Shown: positions 55,194-64,000, numbered from the stretch's first letter. The stretch: 64,000 nt of DNA from Streptococcus hyovaginalis DSM 12219 (GCF_000420785.1 NZ_ATVP01000008.1:27944-91943); one strand, 5' to 3'. Notes: generated from the sequence alone by a model not told the origin. Numbers and translations: made by a program.

Positions 55194-55827
55194 ACTAAGT
55201 GTTTTGTTAATTGATGACCATGAGATGGTCCGTCTGGGTTTAAAAAGTTTTCTTAATTTACAAACAGATATTGAAGTTGTTGGTGAAGCTGTCAATGGAA
55301 AAGACGGCGTTGCCAAAACGCTTGATTTAAAACCGGATGTGATTGTTATGGATTTGGTTATGCCAGAAATGGACGGTGTTGAAGCGACGCTAAAAATTTT
55401 GCATGATTGGCCAGAAGCTAAGATCCTTGTGCTAACATCCTATCTTGACAATGAAAAAATATACCCTGTAATTGATGCAGGTGCTAAAGGTTATATGTTA
55501 AAAACCTCAAATGCTCCTGAAATTTTAAATGCGATCCGCAAGGTAGCGACTGGAGAATTGGCTATTGAAACGGAAGTTGAACAAAAAATTAAGCATCATG
55601 AGAATAATCCAGATCTCCACGAAGAGTTAACTGCTAGGGAAAAAGATATCCTAAACTTACTAGCAAAAGGCTACGATAATCAAACGATTGCTGATGAATT
55701 ATTCATTTCCTTAAAGACCGTAAAAACCCATGTTTCCAATATTTTAGCTAAGCTACAGGTGGATGATCGTACTCAGGCTGTCGTCTATGCTTTTCGCCAC
55801 CATTTGGTGCCCCAAGATGAGTCGTGA
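55186..55827 (+). CDS. liaR: Response regulator LiaR
   Basis: 213 aa NarL/FixJ type. Receiver with acidic DDHEM and phospho-Asp in VIVMDLVMPEMDG, Lys in YMLKTS; C-terminal LuxR-type HTH (LTAREKDILNLLAKGYDNQTIADELFISLKTVKTHVSNIL). Activates envelope-stress genes, usually including its own operon. Confidence 0.97.
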   Translation: MNKLSVLLIDDHEMVRLGLKSFLNLQTDIEVVGEAVNGKDGVAKTLDLKPDVIVMDLVMPEMDGVEATLKILHDWPEAKILVLTSYLDNEKIYPVIDAGAKGYMLKTSNAPEILNAIRKVATGELAIETEVEQKIKHHENNPDLHEELTAREKDILNLLAKGYDNQTIADELFISLKTVKTHVSNILAKLQVDDRTQAVVYAFRHHLVPQDES

Positions 55828-55869
55828 TTGTGTTATAATGATAGGACAGACTTTTGATGGGGGGAAACT

Positions 55870-57267
55870 ATGGATATCAAAACCAAATATAAAGCCAAAA
55901 AAATTAAAGCTGTTTTTTTCGATATAGATGACACATTGCGTATTAAAGATACCGGTTTTATGCCAGCTTCTATTGCTAAAGTTTTTAAAGCATTGAAAGA
56001 AAAAGGAATCTTAACAGGTATTGCCAGTGGTAGAGCTATCTACGGTGTTGTTCCTGATATTTTAGATTTACAACCAGATTACTTCGTAACGATAAATGGT
56101 ACTTATGTGATTGATAACAAGGGAAACGAGGTTGCGAATACACCGTTGCGCCAATCGGTCTCAAAGGCCTTGGTTGCTTGGTGTCAAGAGATTGGCATCG
56201 ATTATGGGTTTGCAGGGAAGGACAAAGCTGCTGTTTCTGCTCGTAAAGCATTAATTGATGAGGCGATGATTCCAGTTTATGGTCAACTAGAGGTTGATCC
56301 TGATTTTCATGTAACTAATGATGTTTATCATATGTGGACATTTGCTGAAAATAATTCAGATCTTGAGTTACCTTCGGATTTAGCACAAGAAGTGCGCTTG
56401 GTACCTTGGCATGTTCACTCTTCTGACACTGTGCAGTTAGGGGTATCTAAGGCGTCTGGTTTAGACCATGTTTTAGAAAAGGAACACTTGAAGCCAGAAA
56501 ATGTATTGTTCTTTGGTGATGGCCCTAATGACATGGAAATGTTTGACCATGTTGGCTTAAAAATTGCAATGGGCAATGCAGTCCCTGAACTGAAAGAAAA
56601 AGCAGATTATGTTACCGGTAAGGTAGAAGAAGATGGCATTTTGCATGCCTTGGAGGAGTTAGGTTTGGTAGAAAAAGAATTACACTTTCCACAATTAGAT
56701 TTAGAAAACGTAGATGGACCTGTAGCAAGGATAAAAACCAATCACGGTGATTTGGTCGTGAAGCTCTTCCCAGAACAAGCTCCTAAAACGGTTGCTAACT
56801 TTGTTGGTTTAGCAAAAGATGGCTACTATAATGGTATTATTTTCCACCGTATCATCAAAGATTTTATGATTCAAGGTGGTGACCCAACTGGAACAGGTAT
56901 GGGTGGGGAGTCCATATATGGAGATAGTTTTGAAGATGAATTTTCAGAAGAACTCTACAACCTTCGCGGTGCTCTCTCAATGGCCAATGCTGGACCTAAT
57001 ACAAATGGGAGCCAATTTTTCATTGTTCAGAATAAAAATTTCCCGTATAGTGCCAAAGAATTAGAACGCGGAGGATGGCCAAAAGCAATTGCAGAAGCTT
57101 ATGTTGATGGCGGAACACCTCATCTTGATCGTCGTCATACCGTTTTTGGACAATTATTAGATCAAGATTCTTTTGCTACTTTAGATAAAATTGCAGCAGT
57201 GGAAACTGGTTTGCAAGATAAACCAACTGAAGATGTTGTCATTGAAACGATTGAGGTTAATGACTAA
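55870..57267 (+). CDS. Cof-type HAD hydrolase fused to cyclophilin-type PPIase
   Basis: 465 aa. Residues ~1-265: HAD-IIB ([25 protein letters not shown]). Residues ~280-465: cyclophilin peptidyl-prolyl isomerase ([63 protein letters not shown]). The fusion is known in streptococci. GGGG site before ATG. Joined to the S1-domain gene with start/stop overlap. Confidence 0.93.
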   Translation: MDIKTKYKAKKIKAVFFDIDDTLRIKDTGFMPASIAKVFKALKEKGILTGIASGRAIYGVVPDILDLQPDYFVTINGTYVIDNKGNEVANTPLRQSVSKALVAWCQEIGIDYGFAGKDKAAVSARKALIDEAMIPVYGQLEVDPDFHVTNDVYHMWTFAENNSDLELPSDLAQEVRLVPWHVHSSDTVQLGVSKASGLDHVLEKEHLKPENVLFFGDGPNDMEMFDHVGLKIAMGNAVPELKEKADYVTGKVEEDGILHALEELGLVEKELHFPQLDLENVDGPVARIKTNHGDLVVKLFPEQAPKTVANFVGLAKDGYYNGIIFHRIIKDFMIQGGDPTGTGMGGESIYGDSFEDEFSEELYNLRGALSMANAGPNTNGSQFFIVQNKNFPYSAKELERGGWPKAIAEAYVDGGTPHLDRRHTVFGQLLDQDSFATLDKIAAVETGLQDKPTEDVVIETIEVND

Positions 57268-57629
57268 TGAAAATTGGAGATAAGCTAAAGGGGACTATCA
57301 CAGGCATAAAACCCTACGGTGCTTTTGTTCAATTGGAAAACCAAATGACAGGCTTAATTCATATTTCAGAAATCAAACCCGGCTATATTGATAATATTTA
57401 CAAAACTCTCACCATTGGGCAAGATGTCCTTGTGCAAGTTCTTGACGTAGATGAATTTACCCAGAAAGCCAGTCTCTCCATGCGAACGTTAGAAGAAGAA
57501 CATCATCAAATTCCTCACCGTCATCGTTTTTCCAGTAACCGCCATAAAACAGGGTTCAAACCCTTGAAGGAAAAAATGCCTGAATGGATAAAAGAAAGTA
57601 TGGCATTTCTTCAAAACGAAACGCCATAA
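57267..57629 (+). CDS. S1 RNA-binding domain protein (YugI/CvfD-like)
   Basis: 120 aa. One S1 domain (residues 1-75: GDKLKGTITGIKPYGAFVQLENQMTGLIHISEI...ASLSMRTL) and a basic His/Arg-rich tail. Cytoplasmic; relatives affect translation and virulence-gene expression. Overlaps the previous gene (TAATGA). Confidence 0.9.
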   Translation: MKIGDKLKGTITGIKPYGAFVQLENQMTGLIHISEIKPGYIDNIYKTLTIGQDVLVQVLDVDEFTQKASLSMRTLEEEHHQIPHRHRFSSNRHKTGFKPLKEKMPEWIKESMAFLQNETP

Positions 57630-58011
57630 ATAACAGTTAAGTTGGATTACTGTTTAAATCAATACTCAAAGAGAATCGCTCTGATCTCTCCTTATCAAAG
57701 TGAATAGTGGCATTCAAAACGTCACTGGAACCGACAAGAGGAGTGTATCAAATAGATTCTCTTTTTAGTTTTAAATACTCGTTAAATCAGTTTTTACTTC
57801 GGTTAGTTTGTAGACACTACAATAAGCAAATGGTTTGAAAATACTATGAACTGCTTGTATCGCCTACTGTAAAGGAAGAATAAGCATCAGAAGCTCGGCA
57901 GAATCAAATCTCTCCACTTTTTTCTAGATTGCAGTCAGTGAGATTCTAACAGTTAGAGTTAAAGAGACCTTCTAAAACACGATTATTAAAATAAGATTTT
58001 TTAATGAAAGT
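57630..58011. other. Long leader/intergenic region before the formate/nitrite channel gene
   Basis: About 380 bp without a gene. AGAGAATC (~57679) and GATTCTCT (~57752) with a T5 tail form a possible terminator closing an ~80-nt structured loop. No known riboswitch recognised; specifically no tetrahydrofolate consensus seen. Confidence 0.4.
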
Positions 58012-58039
58012 TTGTAGATCAAACGAAATGTGATATAGT
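58012..58039 (+). promoter_or_regulatory. Promoter of the formate/nitrite channel gene
   Basis: TTGTAG (58012-58017), 16 nt, TATAGT (58034-58039). Confidence 0.6.
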
Positions 58040-58081
58040 ATTATGTGGATAAGATAAAAGTTGTATTTAGGAGAGTAAACC

Positions 58082-58888
58082 ATGACGGATCACAAGAGTC
58101 CCCTTATCACTACTATTAACAAAAGCATTTATAAGAAAGCACAATTATTTGAGTCGAATTTCATTAGTTACGCGATGAGATCGGTTTTGGCCTGTCTCTT
58201 CTTGTCTCTAGGAGTCGCCGTTGCCTGTTATACTGCTGAAAAAGCTAATTTTCTAGTAGACGGTTTAGGGAAGTTTATCTATGCCTTTATGTTCTCGTGG
58301 TCACTGGTCATGATTGTTTACATGAATGCCGAACTGGGTACCTCTAACATGATGTACATGACATCAGCGATTAATCGTCGTGTGATTAAGACGTCATTGG
58401 CTGTTAAGATTTTAGCTACATGTATCTTCTTTAATTTTATAGGGGCTGTCTTTTTTACATTCTTACTAAGTTTTACAGATGTCTATCAAGTAGGTCATCT
58501 TGAGCCAGATGCCTACCTTTTTGAAGCTGTTACCGCTAAACTAGCTAAAACCCCATTAACGCAATTCGTCGAAGGTATTTTTGCAAATATTATCGTTAAT
58601 ACAGCCGTTTTTGCAACAATCCGAATGAAAGACGATGCGGGCAAGGTGATTGCTATGATTTTCATCATTTATATATTTGCTTTTTTAGGTTTTGAGCACG
58701 TTATTGCTAACTTTGCCACTTTCTCATTAGCTTTTTTTGCGAATGGTGGTCCCGTCGAAGGCATGACAATCATGAGTGTCCTCTCTAATTTCTTATTTTC
58801 TGGTTTAGGTAATTTTGTTGGTGGTGGTATCATTATTGGTGCGCTGTATAGTTGGCTAAATGAGAAAAGTGAATTATATGTTGATTAA
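58082..58888 (+). CDS. Formate/nitrite transporter family channel
   Basis: 268 aa, six TM helices. The family pattern is visible in LGVAVACYTAEKANF, the NAELGTSNMMYM omega-loop region, LAKTPLTQFVEGIFANIIVNTAVFA and FEHVIANFA. Mixed-acid fermenting streptococci export formate from pyruvate formate-lyase, so FocA-like transport is most plausible. AGGAG site; followed by terminator AAAAAGATTG/CAATCTTTTT (58890-58941). Confidence 0.88.
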   Translation: MTDHKSPLITTINKSIYKKAQLFESNFISYAMRSVLACLFLSLGVAVACYTAEKANFLVDGLGKFIYAFMFSWSLVMIVYMNAELGTSNMMYMTSAINRRVIKTSLAVKILATCIFFNFIGAVFFTFLLSFTDVYQVGHLEPDAYLFEAVTAKLAKTPLTQFVEGIFANIIVNTAVFATIRMKDDAGKVIAMIFIIYIFAFLGFEHVIANFATFSLAFFANGGPVEGMTIMSVLSNFLFSGLGNFVGGGIIIGALYSWLNEKSELYVD

Positions 58889-58889
58889 A

Positions 58890-58941
58890 TAGAAAAAGAT
58901 TGCAGATTGTATCCGATTGGGATTCTTTCTACAATCTTTTT
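58890..58941 (+). terminator. Terminator of the channel gene
   Basis: AAAAAGATTG...CAATCTTTTT, with an AGAtTGTA inner mismatch. Confidence 0.8.
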
Positions 58942-59103
58942 AATTGCTTAAAAGTGAGAAATACGTTTTAGGAAGGGTCATCGTTAATGCAATATGGGCA
59001 TCACCTCATATTCTAGGCATTTAGACTCCTTTTTTATGAGAAGAGATGACCTTGTTAATGATGTCAGGTGATATCAGGGAGCAAAACAAGGTATCATTAT
59101 TAA

Positions 59104-59260
59104 AGGGGCTGAGACAAGACTTTGACCACTAAAGCAAAAAACGAACAAAGATTATCTCTTATATATTGAAAGAGTATCTTTGTTCGTTGTTATATACAAT
59201 TGATGAGAAGAATAGCTAGTATGATGTTTATAAACTAAAAATCTTTTTGCCTCAGACTGT
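59104..59260. repeat. MITE-like intergenic element
   Basis: Ends resemble inverted repeats: GGGGCTGAGACAA at left, and CAGTCTGAGGCAAA read from the right end. Inside is an 18-bp stem ACGAACAAAGATtATCTCTT/AAGAGtATCTTTGTTCGT (59141-59188). No ORF. Likely one of the short palindromic repeats common in streptococcal spacers. Confidence 0.5.
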
Positions 59261-59276
59261 TAATGTTAATAATGTC

Positions 59277-60197
59277 TTAGTCATACAGAGCCGTTGAAAG
59301 ATAACGCTCCCCATTGTCTGGCAGGATGGCTAAGACTTTTTTCCCGCTTCCAAGTTCCTTAGCTTTTTCGATCGCAGCGTAAATAGCAGCACCAGAAGAG
59401 ATTCCTACAAGGAAGCCTTCTTTCTCACCGACAATGCGTCCTGTTTTGAGTGCATCGTCTGATTTGACACGACTAATTTCGGTATAAGCTGCAGTGTCAA
59501 GGACTTCGGGAATAAAGCCAGCAGAGATACCTTGAATTTTATGAGGGCCTGGATTACCTCCAGATAATACTGGAGATTCATCGGCTTCTACAGCGACGAC
59601 AGCAATATTAGGATTGGCTGCTTTTAGTACCTTAGAGACACCAGTAATTGTTCCTCCTGTTCCGACACCTGATACGACAGCATCAAGTCCTGTTTCGCCG
59701 AATATATCGAGAATTTCCTCACCGGTAGTTTGTTCATGGACTTTTGGATTTGAAGGGTTAGAAAATTGCAATGGAACCCAGCCATCACGCTCTTGAGCAA
59801 TCTCTTTTGCCTTGGCAATGGCACCTTTCATTCCTTCACTTCCAGGGGTCAAAACTAGCTCAGCACCGTAAGCTTGAATCAGTTTACGGCGTTCAACACT
59901 CATGGTGTCGGGCATAACAATGACGATTTTATAACCTTTGGCAGCACCAACCCAGGCTAAGCCAATGCCTGTATTTCCTGAAGTTGGTTCAACAATAGTG
60001 TCACCAGGAGTTATTTTTCCTTCTTTTTCGGCATCTTCAATCATCTGTAAAGCAATACGATCTTTGACAGATGATCCAGGATTGAAAGATTCTAATTTTA
60101 CATAAACTTCTGCTGCATCCTCAGGAACCAAACGATTTAACTTAACAATCGGTGTTTGCCCGACAAGTTTCGTAATATTGTCATAAAGTTTTGCCAT
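59277..60197 (-). CDS. cysK: Cysteine synthase A
   Basis: 306 aa O-acetylserine sulfhydrylase. PLP-lysine in [25 protein letters not shown], the glycine loop [11 protein letters not shown] and C-terminal [11 protein letters not shown] and [10 protein letters not shown]. Makes cysteine from O-acetylserine and sulfide. Ribosome site AGAGG. Monocistronic, minus strand. Confidence 0.97.
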   Translation of the reverse strand: MAKLYDNITKLVGQTPIVKLNRLVPEDAAEVYVKLESFNPGSSVKDRIALQMIEDAEKEGKITPGDTIVEPTSGNTGIGLAWVGAAKGYKIVIVMPDTMSVERRKLIQAYGAELVLTPGSEGMKGAIAKAKEIAQERDGWVPLQFSNPSNPKVHEQTTGEEILDIFGETGLDAVVSGVGTGGTITGVSKVLKAANPNIAVVAVEADESPVLSGGNPGPHKIQGISAGFIPEVLDTAAYTEISRVKSDDALKTGRIVGEKEGFLVGISSGAAIYAAIEKAKELGSGKKVLAILPDNGERYLSTALYD

Positions 60198-60249
60198 AAT
60201 ACTACCTCTTTATATCTATTTACTATCAGTATAGGACGGACAGAGAAAC

Positions 60250-60290
60250 TTGTAAAATATAAATTCCTTATCACTGTGATAAGGAATCGT
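60250..60290 (-). terminator. yigZ terminator
   Basis: Perfect ATTCCTTATCA-ctg-TGATAAGGAAT stem followed by a T-rich run on the minus strand, between yigZ and cysK. Confidence 0.85.
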
Positions 60291-60292
60291 TA

Positions 60293-60919
60293 TCATAATG
60301 GCACTTCAATAATTTTAGAGTCGATTTTTTTAAAAATCATTTTCCCTTGATAGAAGTCAATGAGTTGGTCTTGAATCATGGCTATCCTATCCTGATCGGC
60401 ATATATCTCAGTAGAAATTTGGTCAGAAAATTGCGTGTTGATTTCTTCCAGTTGGTGTTGGCTCAAAAAATGCCCATAAGTTTGATACTGAGGGTAACTC
60501 AAGGTGATCTCGATACCTGACTGCTCTTTGACAGCTACCAACCCAACCTCTTTCAAAGTGTCAGCAACGCTTCCAGAGTAAGCTCTAATCAGGCCGCCAG
60601 TTCCTAATTTAATACCTCCAAAATAGCGAGTAACAACAGCGACGACATTTGTGACGCCTTGCTTCTCTAAGACGTTTAGCATTGGAACACCAGCAGTACC
60701 ACTAGGCTCACCATCATCACTAGATCGCTTGATTTCACTGGCTTCTCCAATAATCATGGCAGAACAGGAGTGATTGGCTTTATAATGTTCTTTTTTGATG
60801 GAGGTAATAAATTCCCTTGCTTCTTCCTCAGATATCACACGCTTTAATTGGCAGATGAAGCGTGATTTTTTAATGTTTTCTTCTCTAGAATAATTTTGTT
60901 TGATCGTTTTGTAATTCAT
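60293..60919 (-). CDS. yigZ: YigZ/IMPACT-family protein
   Basis: 208 aa. N-terminal UPF0029 domain: KSRFICQLKRV, HSCSAMIIGEASEIKRSSDDGEPSGTAGVPML and TRYFGGIKLGTGGLIRAYSG. C-terminal ferredoxin-like DUF1949. Role in translation control inferred from yeast IMPACT. Divergent from comFA, as in other streptococci. Confidence 0.93.
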   Translation of the reverse strand: MNYKTIKQNYSREENIKKSRFICQLKRVISEEEAREFITSIKKEHYKANHSCSAMIIGEASEIKRSSDDGEPSGTAGVPMLNVLEKQGVTNVVAVVTRYFGGIKLGTGGLIRAYSGSVADTLKEVGLVAVKEQSGIEITLSYPQYQTYGHFLSQHQLEEINTQFSDQISTEIYADQDRIAMIQDQLIDFYQGKMIFKKIDSKIIEVPL

Positions 60920-60949
60920 AAAAAAAGTTTACCATAAGTTGGCAATAAC

Positions 60950-60957
60950 TGCGAATA
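60950..60957 (+). promoter_or_regulatory. cin/com box-like SigX promoter of comFA
   Basis: TGCGAATA, one mismatch from the competence sigma-factor box TACGAATA, only 9 nt before the comFA ATG. Confidence 0.6.
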
Positions 60958-60966
60958 GATAAGGTG

Positions 60967-62265
60967 ATGAAAAAAAGTCAAGAAAAAGCTGGGTGCTGGT
61001 TTACTCAAGAGGATTTATTACCCGAAGATTTACAGATGGCAGTTCCTCTAGATGCTCTTATCAAACAACAAGATACTTGGTATTGTCGCCGATGTGGAGT
61101 CTCTATTCGTCAAAATTGGAAACTTCCAACAGGATACTATTATTGTAGGTCTTGTATTCTTTTGGGACGTTTAACCCAAGAGAATCACTTATATTATTTT
61201 CCCCCCAAGTCATTTCCTCATAGTGATTGTTTAAAATGGGGCGGCCAACTCACGCCTTATCAGCAAGATATTTCAGATAAGCTCGTTAAAGCTGTTGAAG
61301 ATAGACAAGATAGTTTAGTTCATGCTGTGACAGGTGCAGGTAAGACAGAAATGATTTATCAAGCTGTTGCTACAACAATCAATCAAGGTGGGCAGGTCTG
61401 TTTGGCTAGCCCTAGGATTGATGTCTGTTTGGAATTGTACAACAGGTTGGTGCGTGACTTTTCTTGTGATGTTGACTTACTACATGGCCAATCACAACCG
61501 TACAGTGGCGCGCCTTTGGTCGTTGCCACCACTCATCAGATGCTAAAATTTTATAAGTGTTTTGATTTAATTCTGGTCGATGAAGTGGATGCTTTTCCTT
61601 ATGTCGATGATCCTGTACTTTATCATGCCGTTTCAACTGCCAAAAAGGATAATGGTGTTACCATTTTCATGACTGCGACCTCAACCAAGGCATTAGATAA
61701 ACGAGTTAGACGCAAAGAATTACAAAAATTAACCTTGTCACGCCGATTCCACGGTAATCCTTTGATCATTCCAAAAACACTTTGGCTTTCTTCTTTGGAG
61801 AAGCAAGTACATAAAGGACGTCTGCCAAAGAAACTAGAGCGCCAATTAATAAAGCAGCTATCCACAGATTATCCTTTACTGATTTTTGTCCCTGAAATTG
61901 ACTTTGGAAAAACATTAACCAATATATTTCATCGTTATTTTCCACAAGTAACCACTAAATTTGTTGCAAGTACCAGTTTAGATAGGGTTGAACTAGTTCA
62001 GCAGTTTAGAGAAGGGACGACTCGTGTTTTAATAACAACTACAATCTTGGAAAGAGGAGTTACTTTTCCAAAGGTAGATGTTTTTGTACTTCTAGCACAC
62101 CATAGGTTGTTTACTAGTTCCAGTCTGATTCAGATTTCAGGCCGCGTCGGGAGATCCATGGAGCGTCCGACAGGAGACCTGTTCTTTTTTCATGAAGGAT
62201 TGACTAAAGCTATCAAAGAAACTAGGAGGGAAATCAAAAAAATGAACCAGTTAGGAGGATTTTAA
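60967..62265 (+). CDS. comFA: Competence DNA-uptake ATPase ComFA
   Basis: 432 aa. N-terminal zinc finger (WYCRRCGVSIRQNW...YYCRSCILLG), then DEAD-type helicase motifs: VTGAGKTEMIYQA (I), LVDEVDAFPY (II), TATSTK (III), VLITTTILERGVTFP (V), QISGRVGRS (VI). Pulls single-stranded DNA across the membrane. ATG 60967 is preferred; GTG 60964 lies in the AAGGTG ribosome-site sequence. Overlaps comFC by 1 nt. Confidence 0.95.
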   Translation: MKKSQEKAGCWFTQEDLLPEDLQMAVPLDALIKQQDTWYCRRCGVSIRQNWKLPTGYYYCRSCILLGRLTQENHLYYFPPKSFPHSDCLKWGGQLTPYQQDISDKLVKAVEDRQDSLVHAVTGAGKTEMIYQAVATTINQGGQVCLASPRIDVCLELYNRLVRDFSCDVDLLHGQSQPYSGAPLVVATTHQMLKFYKCFDLILVDEVDAFPYVDDPVLYHAVSTAKKDNGVTIFMTATSTKALDKRVRRKELQKLTLSRRFHGNPLIIPKTLWLSSLEKQVHKGRLPKKLERQLIKQLSTDYPLLIFVPEIDFGKTLTNIFHRYFPQVTTKFVASTSLDRVELVQQFREGTTRVLITTTILERGVTFPKVDVFVLLAHHRLFTSSSLIQISGRVGRSMERPTGDLFFFHEGLTKAIKETRREIKKMNQLGGF

Positions 62266-62927
62266 TGCAATGCCTTAACTGTCAAAGACGTATGACATCA
62301 AAATCACTGTTTTCTAATATTTTTATTCTCAAAAAGGAGAAGGATGGTGTTTGCCAAGAGTGTCAAGTTGCTTTCGAAAGAATTTCAAATGATCATTGTC
62401 CTTATTGCTATAAAGACGGTAACAAAAAAGTCTGCCATGATTGTCAAATCTGGCTAACGAGAGGCTACGATGTCCGACATAAAGCCCTATATACCTACAA
62501 TCAAGCAATGAAGGATTACTTTTCACGATTTAAATTTCAAGGAGATTATTTATTAGCCGGCTTGTTTTCTTCTGATCTTAGACAGTGTTTAAAAGCATAT
62601 AAAGATTACACAATTGTGCCTATTCCTCTGAGTAATAACCGTTTAAAGACGCGGCAGTTTAATCAAGTAGAATCACTATTAGAGAAGTCAGGGATAAGAT
62701 ATCTTTCTTTGTTAACAAAAATAGAAAGTCAAGCACAATCATCAAAAACAAGAGAAGAACGACTGGCAACAACACAGCCATTCCGAATCAAAGAGACACA
62801 AACACTACCTTCTAAAATTTTATTAATTGATGACATCTATACGACCGGAACGACGATTTTTCTAGCTCATCAGAAACTAAAAGAGCATGGTGTAGAAGAG
62901 ATAATAAGTTTTAGTTTAGCAAGATAG
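62265..62927 (+). CDS. comFC: Competence protein ComFC
   Basis: 220 aa. N-terminal Cys4-type zinc fingers (CLNCQRRM...CQECQ...CPYCYKDGNKKVCHDC) and a C-terminal phosphoribosyltransferase-like domain with PRPP loop KILLIDDIYTTGTTIF. Partner of ComFA in DNA uptake. Confidence 0.95.
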   Translation: MQCLNCQRRMTSKSLFSNIFILKKEKDGVCQECQVAFERISNDHCPYCYKDGNKKVCHDCQIWLTRGYDVRHKALYTYNQAMKDYFSRFKFQGDYLLAGLFSSDLRQCLKAYKDYTIVPIPLSNNRLKTRQFNQVESLLEKSGIRYLSLLTKIESQAQSSKTREERLATTQPFRIKETQTLPSKILLIDDIYTTGTTIFLAHQKLKEHGVEEIISFSLAR

Positions 62928-62937
62928 CTGTTTGAGC

Positions 62938-62991
62938 TTGCAAATTTTCATGAAAACGATATAATGTAATTATAGAAAGCGCTTTAAGCGC
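62938..62991 (+). promoter_or_regulatory. hpf promoter with downstream palindrome/cre-like site
   Basis: TTGCAA (62938-62943), 16 nt, TATAAT (62960-62965). Just past the expected start is AGAAAGCGCTTTAA, a cre-like sequence with two mismatches to WTGNAANCGNWNNCW, overlapping the palindrome GCGCTT-T-AAGCGC (62979-62991). Confidence 0.55.
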
Positions 62992-63008
62992 GAGAAAAGA
63001 GGTATCTT

Positions 63009-63557
63009 ATGATTAAATATAGTATTCGTGGCGAAAACATCGAAGTAACTGATGCAATCCGTGACTATGTCGAATCAAAGGTTGCAAAGATTGAAAAGTA
63101 TTTTAATGAAAATCAAGAATTAGATGCCAGGGTCAATTTAAAAGTTTATCGTGAAAAAACGGCAAAAGTTGAAGTTACTATTCCGCTTGGCTCAGTGACT
63201 CTTCGCGCAGAAGATGTTTCACAAGATATGTACGGCTCAATTGATCTCGTGGTAGACAAAATTGAACGTCAAATTCGTAAGAACAAAACCAAAATTGCTA
63301 AAAAACATCGTGAAAAAGTTCCTACAGCTCATGTATTTACGCCAGAGTTTGAAACAGAGGCTGCAGATGATGATGTTGCAACAAAAGTTGTCCGAACTAA
63401 GAATGTCAGTTTGAAACCTATGGATATCGAGGAAGCTATTCTTCAAATGGATCTTTTGGGACATGATTTCTTCATTTTCACAGATTCAGAAGATGGTCAA
63501 ACTAATGTATTATACCGACGTGAAGATGGTGATTTTGGCTTAATCGAAGCTAAGTAG
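63009..63557 (+). CDS. hpf: Ribosome hibernation-promoting factor, long form
   Basis: 182 aa. N-terminal HPF/YfiA domain (IKYSIRGENIEVTDAIRDYVESKVAKIEKYF...EKTAKVEVTIPLG) and the long-form C-terminal dimerisation domain (VRTKNVSLKPMDIEEAILQMDLLGHDFFIFTDSEDG). Forms 100S ribosome dimers in stationary phase. Strong GAGG site. Confidence 0.97.
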   Translation: MIKYSIRGENIEVTDAIRDYVESKVAKIEKYFNENQELDARVNLKVYREKTAKVEVTIPLGSVTLRAEDVSQDMYGSIDLVVDKIERQIRKNKTKIAKKHREKVPTAHVFTPEFETEAADDDVATKVVRTKNVSLKPMDIEEAILQMDLLGHDFFIFTDSEDGQTNVLYRREDGDFGLIEAK

Positions 63558-63615
63558 CTAAAATCATATTATGTACCTTTAAGAAGTACAAAGGTTTAAA
63601 AACTACCCTTTAATG

Positions 63616-63660
63616 AGACACAGAAGCCTATTTTGCAGAAAACTTCTGTGTCTTTTATAT
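63616..63660 (+). terminator. hpf terminator
   Basis: GACACAGAAG...CTTCTGTGTC followed by T-rich tail; 10-bp arms. Confidence 0.9.
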
Positions 63661-63696
63661 TTTCGTCAACTAGTTATCAATTTTCCGAAAAAATAG

Positions 63697-63725
63697 TTGA
63701 CAACTAAAAATGTATGGTGTAAGAT
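63697..63725 (+). promoter_or_regulatory. rRNA operon promoter P1
   Basis: TTGACA (63697-63702), 17 nt, TAAGAT (63720-63725). Confidence 0.75.
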
Positions 63726-63790
63726 ATAAAAGTTGCTAGTTCGACATGTGAGCTGTCACAATTTTTTTCTGAAAAAAGTCAAAAAAGTTA

Positions 63791-63819
63791 TTGACAATCA
63801 CCGGTTGAGTTGCTAGAAT
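63791..63819 (+). promoter_or_regulatory. rRNA operon promoter P2
   Basis: TTGACA (63791-63796), 17 nt, TAGAAT (63814-63819), followed by a ~140-nt leader with an antitermination-like CCTTTGAAAACTGG segment (~63852) and hairpins (GGTTAC/GTAACC at 63886-63900). Confidence 0.85.
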
Positions 63820-63959
63820 ATAGAAGTTGTCTCGCAAGTGGGGGACAAAGACCTTTGAAAACTGGATAAAGAAACCAAACGTGCGGGTTACGGAAGTAAC
63901 CTGTCAAGAAAAAACAATAAGTCAGCTAATAACTGACTGAGCGCAGCTCGAACTTAAAA

Positions 63960-64000
63960 TTTTAATGAGAGTTTGATCCTGGCTCAGGACGAACGCTGGC
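63960..64000 (+). rRNA. 16S rRNA gene, 5' end only
   Basis: AGAGTTTGATCCTGGCTCAG at 63967 is the universal 16S 5' sequence, followed by GACGAACGCTGGC. The exact mature 5' end is approximate; the gene continues past the window. Confidence 0.97.

Noticed and set aside
57679..57765. Possible riboswitch (formate/tetrahydrofolate) before the FNT channel
   Set aside because: No conserved tetrahydrofolate or other known aptamer core could be found; kept only as an unexplained possible hairpin.

Overview
The window is chromosomal DNA of a low-GC Gram-positive coccus, most likely a pyogenic-group Streptococcus. The evidence is the order codY-pncA-gatCAB, mapZ beside rnpB and gpsB, stk/stp followed by liaFSR, luxS, a rpoZ-priA-fmt-rsmB run, comFA/comFC with a cin-box-like site, and hpf just before an rRNA operon. 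I do not assign a species. Genes are dense, start codons are mostly ATG with AGGAGG-type ribosome sites (a few TTG), and intrinsic terminators are frequent.

Layout. 1-14.8 kb is core: the start of a surface 5'-nucleotidase, an aldo/keto reductase, asparaginase, a HAD/PRA-PH-like fusion, a universal stress protein, alanine aminotransferase, codY with a near-perfect CodY box upstream of its promoter, a nicotinamidase-like gene, a CsoR-family repressor divergent from a CoA-disulfide-reductase/rhodanese operon, gatCAB, a hairpin-rich non-coding stretch and a membrane-anchored protein.

15.05-28.09 kb is a 13.0-kb integrated mobile island bounded by an exact 25-bp direct repeat. It has the plan of a phage-inducible chromosomal island (SaPI-like): leftward tyrosine integrase, RelBE-type toxin-antitoxin pair, leftward repressor plus a membrane-anchored protein, rightward Cro-like gene with three 6-7-6 operators, a small early operon, a primase/helicase-type replication protein, a 300-bp iteron origin, small accessory genes, a complete small plus large terminase pair, a promoter-driven structured RNA candidate, and a phage-type late regulator. 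No portal, capsid or tail genes are present. The right attachment site contains the -10 box of the yqeG operon, so integration changes the upstream half of a housekeeping promoter.

28.1-64 kb is core again: yqeG-yqeH-yhbY-nadD-yqeK-rsfS-yqeM-tmcAL (ribosome assembly, NAD, tRNA modification), a YebC-family gene, pbp2A-recU against ypsA-gpsB, rnpB, an rRNA methyltransferase, mapZ (division and wall), luxS, rny, gmk-rpoZ, priA-fmt-rsmB-stp-stk, liaFSR, a HAD-cyclophilin fusion, an S1-domain protein, a formate/nitrite-type channel, cysK, yigZ, comFA-comFC, hpf, then tandem promoters and the first bases of a 16S rRNA gene.

The most interesting material is in the island: the iteron origin, the three-operator switch, a possible pseudoknot leader with duplicated half-sites, a 120-nt RNA candidate beside the terminase genes, unassigned accessory genes between origin and terminase, and a terminase holoenzyme in an element that makes no visible capsid. 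All names come from reading motifs and context; no database search was possible.
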